DNA of 64,000 nucleotides from an uncultured Christensenellaceae bacterium (lineage in GTDB: Bacteria; Bacillota; Clostridia; Christensenellales; Borkfalkiaceae): positions 153,278-217,277 of the forward strand of contig CAJUKJ010000002.1 of NCBI GenBank assembly GCA_910587365.1, in the 5' to 3' direction. Position 1 is the stretch's first letter, and each line of letters starts with the position of its first letter. Below the pieces are notes generated by a model. It made no database searches, had not been told where the DNA came from, and worked only from the letters and a program-made list of their open reading frames with translations. The translations under genes and the position numbers were made by a program. Shown here piece by piece: positions 59,440-64,000 of the stretch.

Positions 59440-61200
59440 ATGGTACATTCCCTATTGGGTATGACGGGGGCGGACGTTCTTACTATCGTCAACAGCGCGT
59501 TTTTCATTCTTGGCGGCATAGTCGTATTTATGATCGGAATGAATATGTTGGGTAGCAATATCGAAAAAGCAGCCGGCAAGCAGATGCGCCGCCTTATGGG
59601 TAGGGCTACCAAAAACAGATTTGTCGGCGTAGGAACGGGCGCGGCGATTACCATAATTTGTAACAGCTCGTCTGCGACCACCGTTATGATAGTCGGTTTT
59701 GTTAACGTCGGACTGATGACTCTTGCGCAGGCGGCTTCGGTTATAATGGGTGCAAATATCGGAACTACCATTTCGGCTTTTGTTATGGCTCTTTCCACCG
59801 TAGGTGGCGCACAGCTATCAATTGCGGCAATATTTGCCGTAGTCGCTTTCGTCGGTTTCGTATTTACCCTTGTCGGCAAAAAGGATAGGTTAAAGCAGAT
59901 TGGTGCAATATTAGAGGGGGTAGGCTTAATCTTTATCGGTCTTAACGTTATGTCTACCGCGGTAAGCGGTATGCTCGATAAAGAAAATGTAAAGACTGCG
60001 GTTGAGGGGATGTTTACGGCAATCGGATTGGGTAAGGAAACTCTCACGTGGGAAGTTATCGTTCTGTTTTTAATGGGCGCGCTTTTAACTGGACTTATGC
60101 AGTCGTCCGGTGCGCTTACGGCGATAGTAATTTCACTTGCAACCCCCGACCCTGCAACGGGCATAAGCTTAATTTCCCTGCAAATGGCTATGTGCATAAT
60201 TCTCGGTACTAACGTAGGAACGTGCGTGACTTCTCTTATTTCGTCGGTAGGTACAAGCGTAAATGCAAAGCGTACCGCAATGGTACATTTGCTTTTCAAC
60301 GTTGCGGGTTGTTTTATATTCATTTGGCCGGTTGCGTTTGCGGGTCAGTATATAGCAAAGGGTTTAAGCGGAATAGACACCCAGTGGCAGATAGCAATAT
60401 TCCATATGGTGTTCAACCTGCTGACTACGGCAATTTTACTGCCGTTCATAAAATATCTCGTCAAGCTTGCCTGTCTTATCGTCCATGAAAAGAAGGGGGC
60501 GGAGGAATCAACCGACGCCGAAACCCTTGACGTCCGTCTTTTGAAAACTCCCGCAATAGCCGTCGGGCAGACAAGGAAACAGCTTTTGAAAATGGGGGAG
60601 GACGCCTTTTCAAACTATAAGCTTTCTTTGGATATGCTTCTTTCGGGCGACCTGTCCAAAAAAGAAAAGTTCGACGAAACGGAAAAAGACATCAACGCGG
60701 CAAACAAGTATATAGTATCTTTCCTTATTAAACTGTCCTTGCAGGAAATTTCCGAAACCGACGAAAAGAAAATAAGCTCGTTCTACCGCGTTGTTTCAGA
60801 TATAGAAAGAATAGGCGACTATGCCGAGAATATAGTTGAATACGCGCAAAAGATTGTTGAAGACAAAGTGGAATTTTCCGAAGAAGCAAAGGAAGAAATC
60901 CGCGAAATGGATTTACATATTTCCAATCTTTACAGGTACGTGTGCGACGTGTTCTCGGGCAGCGATTTAAGGTACAGCCCCGACGTAGAACGCGAGGAAC
61001 AGGAAACCGACCGTATGAACAATATAATGCAGCAGTCGCACTTAAAGCGTATGAACGAGGGTAAGTGTACGCCGGAGGCGGGCGCGCTTTTATTACAGCT
61101 TGCCGTCAATATGGAGCGCATAGGCGACCATATGCACAATATAGCCAATTCCGTTAAGTCCTACGGACACGGCGCATTAATCGAAGAAAAAGCAAGTTGA
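59440..61200 (+). CDS. Na+/phosphate cotransporter with PhoU-like tail
   Basis: The 586-aa protein has two inverted membrane repeats with the QSS-type motif: TIICNSSSATTVMIVGFVN in the first and GLMQSSGALTAIVISLA in the second, plus GANIGTT and GTNVGTCVTS. The C-terminal ~210 residues are a helical PhoU-like domain (LLKMGEDAFSNYKLSLDML, IERIGDYAENIVEYA, MERIGDHMHNIANSVK). This is the bacterial NptA/YjbB form. The PhoU part probably senses or gates phosphate flux. CGGAG precedes ATG 59440. Confidence 0.93.
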   Translation: MVHSLLGMTGADVLTIVNSAFFILGGIVVFMIGMNMLGSNIEKAAGKQMRRLMGRATKNRFVGVGTGAAITIICNSSSATTVMIVGFVNVGLMTLAQAASVIMGANIGTTISAFVMALSTVGGAQLSIAAIFAVVAFVGFVFTLVGKKDRLKQIGAILEGVGLIFIGLNVMSTAVSGMLDKENVKTAVEGMFTAIGLGKETLTWEVIVLFLMGALLTGLMQSSGALTAIVISLATPDPATGISLISLQMAMCIILGTNVGTCVTSLISSVGTSVNAKRTAMVHLLFNVAGCFIFIWPVAFAGQYIAKGLSGIDTQWQIAIFHMVFNLLTTAILLPFIKYLVKLACLIVHEKKGAEESTDAETLDVRLLKTPAIAVGQTRKQLLKMGEDAFSNYKLSLDMLLSGDLSKKEKFDETEKDINAANKYIVSFLIKLSLQEISETDEKKISSFYRVVSDIERIGDYAENIVEYAQKIVEDKVEFSEEAKEEIREMDLHISNLYRYVCDVFSGSDLRYSPDVEREEQETDRMNNIMQQSHLKRMNEGKCTPEAGALLLQLAVNMERIGDHMHNIANSVKSYGHGALIEEKAS

Positions 61201-61213
61201 TTTTAAAAATATC

Positions 61214-61242
61214 TTGACATAATAAAAAAGCGTTGCTATAAT
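61214..61242 (+). promoter_or_regulatory. Promoter of the FMN riboswitch transcript
   Basis: TTGACA (61214-61219), a 17-nt spacer and TATAAT (61237-61242), a perfect consensus. Confidence 0.85.
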
Positions 61243-61255
61243 GTGTTTACAATTA

Positions 61256-61387
61256 AATTTCTTTGGGGCAAGGTGAAATTCCTTACCGGCAGTAATCTCC
61301 GTTTTCGGAGTAGTCTGAGAAGAACGCAAGTTCCCGAATAGGTGCGATTCCTATACCGACGGTAAAGTCCGGATGAAAGAAGAATAC
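61256..61387 (+). promoter_or_regulatory. FMN riboswitch (RFN element)
   Basis: The RFN blocks are present in order: GGGGCAAGGTGAAATTCC, TTACCGGCAGTAA, AGTCTGAGA, GGTGCGATTCCTATACCGAC and GGTAAAGTCCGGATGAAAG, closed by TTTCTTT/AAAGAAG ends. It binds flavin mononucleotide and normally controls riboflavin synthesis or uptake genes. Here a terminator hairpin follows at 61401, so control is transcriptional, but neither ribDEAH nor ribU follows; the first ORF is a 52-aa membrane peptide. Confidence 0.95.
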
Positions 61388-61400
61388 TATGTAAATTTTT

Positions 61401-61425
61401 ACGCCCCTTCCAGGGGCGTTTTTTC
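61401..61425 (+). terminator. Riboswitch expression-platform terminator
   Basis: ACGCCCC pairs with GGGGCGT and runs into TTTTTTC, 14 nt after the aptamer. Confidence 0.85.
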
Positions 61426-61502
61426 TTAACGAAATTTAATGGATAAATTTTCTGTAATGAGAATGAGGTTCAGGTTGGTTGTTACCTACATAAGTATTAA
61501 TT

Positions 61503-61661
61503 ATGGCATCTATTATTTGTAAAATATTATCTGTATGTATTGCGTTGGGCGGAGTGGTAATTTCAATATTAGAACAAAGTCCGATAGCACTGTGCGGCTT
61601 TTTGATAGGCGGGCTTATAGCTTTTGAATTAGCCGAAATAATGTCTAAATTGAAAAAGTAA
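61503..61661 (+). CDS. 52-aa small membrane protein downstream of the FMN riboswitch
   Basis: ATG 61503 gives MASIICKILSVCIALGGVVI then SILEQSPIALCGFLIGGLIA and FELAEIMSKLKK. Two hydrophobic helices around a polar turn and a basic end form a small hairpin membrane protein. An in-frame stop lies 12 nt upstream, so this start is the only ATG choice; the ribosome site is weak. Its own terminator follows at 61681, which makes it the sole ORF between the riboswitch and that terminator. It is not RibU by length. A flavin-related role is inferred from position only. Confidence 0.5.
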   Translation: MASIICKILSVCIALGGVVISILEQSPIALCGFLIGGLIAFELAEIMSKLKK

Positions 61662-61680
61662 TTTTATAAACCCATAGTAT

Positions 61681-61712
61681 CGGTCGGAGCAATCCGACCG
61701 CTTTCATTTTTA
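61681..61712 (+). terminator. Terminator after the 52-aa ORF
   Basis: CGGTCGG pairs with CCGACCG, followed by CTTTCATTTTTATT. Confidence 0.8.
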
Positions 61713-61727
61713 TTACAGTATAAAAAA

Positions 61728-61842
61728 ATAGCCGCCCTGTCGTTTATGCCGAAGACGACTATTTTTTGGTTAAATCGGGTAACCGTTTAGAGGACTATGT
61801 AAATAGCACTGTTATTTTATCTCAGATATATTTGAACGTCAA
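61728..61842 (-). ncRNA. Second copy of the antisense-RNA unit, without its ORF
   Basis: Minus-strand TTGACG (complement of 61837-61842), a 17-nt spacer and TAAAAT (complement of 61814-61819) match the 37.5-kb promoter. The downstream core (CTAAACGGTTACCCG) matches CTTTAAACGGTTAGCCCG of that locus. A terminator-like stem with TTTTTTT (61721-61768) follows. The facing 34-aa ORF is absent. It is probably a decayed or solitary copy. Confidence 0.45.
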
Positions 61843-61895
61843 CCGTATTTATTAAAAAATTTACCATCAAATCCCGAAGTACAAACAAGATATAA

Positions 61896-61927
61896 ATAGG
61901 CGGACAACTAATGTTGTCCGCCTATTT
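61896..61927. terminator. Palindromic hairpin before the AT-rich ORF
   Basis: AATAGGCGGACAAC pairs with GTTGTCCGCCTATT across a TAAT-type loop. It may isolate the AT-rich gene from upstream transcription. Confidence 0.65.
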
Positions 61928-62054
61928 ATGGTTGAGTACGTTGTATGTGAATTGAATCCGATTATTACAAAACTATATTTTAAAAATTTTTGACTAAACA
62001 ATTAAATAATGTTAAAATATTTATGATAACAATATTTAAAAAGGAAACATAACT

Positions 62055-62801
62055 ATGGAAGCAATAATAAGAGAAAATGAATTGTTAAATATAAATGAAA
62101 ATATTAAATTTATAAAATCAAAATTTAATATTTCAAACTATATTATTTTAGAATTATCTTTTAACGAGTTTATACAATTCTGTTACAATAATAATATAAA
62201 GATGATTTTCTATAATTATAGAATCTATGATAAGGAAAAATATTTGATTACTGAAGATTTGCTTAAAGAAAATACTGAAAATAAAAATGAATTTCAATAT
62301 TGCAAGAATTGGGCAGATGAGTATAATGCACAATTTGATACAATTGATTTTGAACGACCTTATGGGTTAGTTCTTGTTGCTGCATTTGAGACATTTTTTA
62401 TTTCATACAAAGTAGAGGATAACTGGTTAGACGAAGATATAAAAAAAGCGATAGACGCTCTAATGGAATTTCAATCATCTCACGAAGATGAATTGAATAA
62501 TTTTTATAATTTTGGTGATGATGGAGATACTGAAAATCCTTATGAAGAATTAACAAGACTTTTACTTAATGATAAGAATTTTAGATATTGTACGAATAAA
62601 GAAAAAAGGAGAACATATTTGAAAGATTTTTTGAAAAATGGAAGTAATAGAAAATATCTATTGCTCGCTCGTGGTACAAATGGAAGATATGAAAAAGAAT
62701 ACCGTTTATTGAATATATTTGAACAGATTTACTTTGAGTATAAGAACAAGTGCTATAAACTTAAATTACAAGTTGGTGAGGCATTACCAATTAACGAGTA
62801 A
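62055..62801 (+). CDS. AT-rich hypothetical protein, probably acquired
   Basis: The 248-aa soluble protein is rich in Asn, Ile, Lys, Glu and Tyr and uses AT-rich codons (AAT, ATA, TTA, AGA) very unlike its neighbours. AAAGGAAAC precedes ATG 62055. No domain is recognised; visible segments include CKNWADEYNAQFDTIDFERP and LLLARGTNGRYEKEYRLLN, with no signal peptide or membrane helix. It sits beside a tRNA-Pro gene, a common place for inserted DNA. Recent horizontal transfer is likely from base use, but no integrase is in the window. Confidence 0.6.
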   Translation: MEAIIRENELLNINENIKFIKSKFNISNYIILELSFNEFIQFCYNNNIKMIFYNYRIYDKEKYLITEDLLKENTENKNEFQYCKNWADEYNAQFDTIDFERPYGLVLVAAFETFFISYKVEDNWLDEDIKKAIDALMEFQSSHEDELNNFYNFGDDGDTENPYEELTRLLLNDKNFRYCTNKEKRRTYLKDFLKNGSNRKYLLLARGTNGRYEKEYRLLNIFEQIYFEYKNKCYKLKLQVGEALPINE

Positions 62802-62823
62802 CAAAGTGCTGTTCATAAAATAA

Positions 62824-62869
62824 AAAAGCCTAATTCGAATCACCTTTAAGTGGTTCAATTTAGGCTTTT
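62824..62869. terminator. Bidirectional terminator between the AT-rich ORF and tRNA-Pro
   Basis: AAAAGCCTAA pairs with TTAGGCTTTT and an inner GAATCAC/GTGGTTC stem stacks within. The minus-strand side ends in TTTTTT. Confidence 0.8.
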
Positions 62870-62871
62870 AT

Positions 62872-62947
62872 TGGTTGAGGCGACGGGATTTGAACCCACG
62901 ACCTTATGGTCCCGAACCATACGCGCTACCAACTGCGCTACGCCTCA
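62872..62947 (-). tRNA. tRNA-Pro (CGG)
   Basis: On the minus strand a full cloverleaf can be drawn. The acceptor stem is TGAGGCG with CGCCTCA, the D-arm GCGC-AGTTGGTA-GCGC, and the anticodon stem TATGG/CCATA with loop TTCGGGA (anticodon CGG). The T-arm is GTGGG-TTCAAAT-CCC, and CCA is encoded. The U1-A72 start is unusual for tRNA-Pro, but the loop is clear. Confidence 0.9.
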
Positions 62948-63048
62948 GTGTAGATATTATTATATCTTCAATTTGCTTTTCCGTCAAACGATTTTTCAAT
63001 CAAACGCCAATTAAATTTGTTTAAATTAAAATGTCAAAATAAAATAAT

Positions 63049-63081
63049 GAAGAGAAGGACGAAAATATTCGTCCTTCTTCA
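63049..63081 (-). terminator. Terminator of the 63124 gene
   Basis: GAAGAGAAGGACGAA pairs with TTCGTCCTTCTTC downstream of the minus-strand ORF. Confidence 0.65.
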
Positions 63082-63123
63082 AATTTGCAACGTTTTCTAA
63101 TTTATGTATATTTGATTTTGCTT

Positions 63124-63438
63124 TTATTTAATGAAACTAAAAATTTTGTCAAAGTATTTTAAAGCAAATTCACATAGTTCAAAAGTTTTAATATACTGAT
63201 TTCTGTGTCTGGTAAGCGTTCGGTCCGGTGTGTTCAAAATAATTGATAGCTTTGTTACCGAGTCGTTGACGCAACTGGTATAAAGCTTCTTTATATTTTC
63301 AAAGTGATTTGTATACGGCGGTATCTGGTCGTAAATGAAATAAAAGAAGGCTACGGCTTTGAATACTTTAAGAGTAAAAGGGTTTTTGGCTCTTAACGAC
63401 TCTGCAATTCTCTTTTCTTTTGTTTTGGTTTTTTCCAT
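63124..63438 (-). CDS. 104-aa hypothetical protein
   Basis: AAAGGAG lies eight bases before the ATG. The protein begins MEKTKTKEKRIAESLRAKNP and is helical, with an aromatic segment (VFKAVAFFYFIYDQIPPYTN) and a LNTPDRTLTRHRNQYIKTFE stretch that could be a short helix-turn-helix. No family is recognised. Codon use is AT-leaning, like the 62055 gene. It lies on the minus strand upstream of tRNA-Pro. Confidence 0.55.
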   Translation of the reverse strand: MEKTKTKEKRIAESLRAKNPFTLKVFKAVAFFYFIYDQIPPYTNHFENIKKLYTSCVNDSVTKLSIILNTPDRTLTRHRNQYIKTFELCEFALKYFDKIFSFIK

Positions 63439-63554
63439 TTGATATACTCCTTTAATTTAAATTTGTGTTATAAAGATAAGTTAATTTACAGGTCGAAAAG
63501 TGACAAAATTTGGCGGATTTATATATATAACAAGTTAATAAAATAATTTCTACG

Positions 63555-63587
63555 AAAAAAAGACGGATTTTTATCCGTCTTTTTAAT
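63555..63587. terminator. Hairpin with T runs on both strands
   Basis: AAAAAAAGACGGA pairs with TCCGTCTTTTT. It lies between the 63124 gene and the 63689 ORF and is probably the remains of a terminator for either direction. Confidence 0.7.
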
Positions 63588-63688
63588 CATTTAATTCAGT
63601 ACTTGACTGCCTCAATCTATTTGTGTATAATATTTAAAAATAAAAGGACGAGTATACTCGCCCTTTCTGTGTTCAGGAAAATAAGTTT

Positions 63689-63847
63689 ATGACCATTCAT
63701 CACGATAAGCTTGCGTATGGTAAGCTTGCTTCAAATATGGAAGAGTTGTCCGTTGAGCAGATTAACGAAATGTTAAAACAGCTTAACGAGGAAGGGGAAG
63801 AGGATCTGTCTGAAGAAAAGCAGGAAAAAACCGATAAAAATAAATAA
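63689..63847 (+). CDS. 52-aa small acidic protein
   Basis: ATG 63689 gives MTIHHDKLAYGKLASNMEEL then SVEQINEMLKQLNEEGEEDL and a charged tail ending TDKNK. It is a soluble amphipathic helix with an acidic end. The HHDKLAYGKLA opening looks conserved-type rather than random, and I recall similar short clostridial proteins, but I cannot name a family. An AGGA lies 12 nt upstream, a poor distance. Function unknown. Confidence 0.55.
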   Translation: MTIHHDKLAYGKLASNMEELSVEQINEMLKQLNEEGEEDLSEEKQEKTDKNK

Positions 63848-63878
63848 AAAAATTATAATAAAATACGTTTGAAAATAC

Positions 63879-63907
63879 TTGACAAAATTTTTAGGGTATA
63901 TTATTAT
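63879..63907 (+). promoter_or_regulatory. Promoter of the terminal tRNA gene
   Basis: TTGACA (63879-63884), a 17-nt spacer and TATTAT (63902-63907), 42 nt before the tRNA. Confidence 0.75.
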
Positions 63908-63948
63908 ATGTAAGCGTTGTGCGGAAAGTACGAACACCTTGTTTATAA

Positions 63949-64000
63949 GGGCCTTTAGCTCAGTTGGTTAGAGCGGTCGGCTCATAACCGATTGGTCCGC
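63949..64000 (+). tRNA. tRNA with CAT anticodon (Met or Ile2), 3' end outside window
   Basis: GGGCCTT starts the acceptor stem, followed by the D-arm GCTCAGTTGGTTAGAGC and the anticodon stem-loop TCGG-CTCATAA-CCGA. The CAT anticodon with a CTCATAA loop fits elongator Met or lysidine-type Ile2; the missing 3' half prevents a choice. Confidence 0.85.

Larger units (their letters stand above)
61662..62054. other. Gene-free stretch with antisense-RNA copy and hairpins
   Basis: Besides the terminator at 61681 and the RNA II-like unit, it holds a strong palindrome at 61896-61926 and an AT-rich leader before the 62055 gene. I see no other gene in it. Confidence 0.6.

Noticed and set aside
59340..60323. 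Long minus-strand open frame opposite the Na/Pi cotransporter
   Set aside because: It is the reverse shadow of a strongly supported gene, with a low-complexity Pro/Ile/Thr composition, no ribosome site and no family resemblance.

Overview
The window is a chromosomal segment of a Gram-positive-type anaerobe of moderate GC, most likely a member of the class Clostridia. The evidence is a group B-like [FeFe] hydrogenase, a rubrerythrin, a thioredoxin-reductase-like flavoprotein without an NADPH motif, VanW and MBG-type surface proteins, strong Shine-Dalgarno sites, consensus sigma-A-like promoters, and the plsX-rnc-smc-ftsY cluster. There are no LPS or outer-membrane genes. A closer placement (for example within Christensenellales) is a guess and is not shown by the sequence.

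Layout. 1-5.9 kb: the 3' part of a giant MBG/YDG-repeat surface protein, overlapped by a membrane-anchored acidic protein that ends in a ribosomal protein uL15-like domain. 6-15 kb: a MATE transporter whose 3' end runs into an antisense remnant of an XRE repressor gene, an intact XRE repressor with a divergent operator/promoter and a membrane protein, a lipoprotein, a methyltransferase, hslO (Hsp33) and a TPR/HEAT-like pair. 15-24.5 kb: a flippase-like/glycosyltransferase pair for envelope lipids, then mnmG-dnaA divergent from recF (no dnaN in the window), a PHP phosphoesterase and VanW. 25-31.7 kb: plsX-rnc, smc, ftsY (no acpP). 31.7-32.2 kb: a gene-free stretch packed with hairpins and repeats. 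32.2-37.2 kb: rubrerythrin with two overlapping small ORFs, and a heterodimeric ABC exporter with one degenerate ATPase. 37.2-38.4 kb: a compact locus resembling a type I toxin-antitoxin module, and an XRE repressor facing a pair of paralogous Cys-rich small proteins. 39-44 kb: an FtsX-type ABC system and a GntR-regulated ABC system. 44-46.7 kb: hydrogenase and flavoprotein. 47-53.3 kb: ribosome/tRNA modification genes (prmA, rsmE, mtaB), a PrsW-type protease, a HIT protein and an aldose epimerase. 53.4-59.3 kb (minus strand): WYL regulator, phosphohexomutase, membrane protein, phosphoesterase, rdgB and trmL. 59.4-64 kb: a Na/Pi cotransporter, then an FMN riboswitch followed only by a 52-aa membrane peptide, a second copy of the antisense-RNA half of the 37-kb module, an AT-rich ORF of foreign character, tRNA-Pro, small ORFs and the start of a CAT-anticodon tRNA.

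Most genes are housekeeping: translation quality (mnmG, rsmE, mtaB, prmA, trmL), chromosome handling (dnaA, recF, smc), membrane targeting (ftsY), lipid synthesis (plsX, glycosyltransferase) and oxygen/redox defence (rbr, hslO, flavoprotein). The unusual content is between genes and in small ORFs: at least three families of intergenic palindromic repeats, a 155-bp tandem duplication between smc and ftsY, the toxin-antitoxin-like module with a second decayed copy, and the apparently orphan riboswitch. I see no rRNA, CRISPR array, insertion sequence or prophage.
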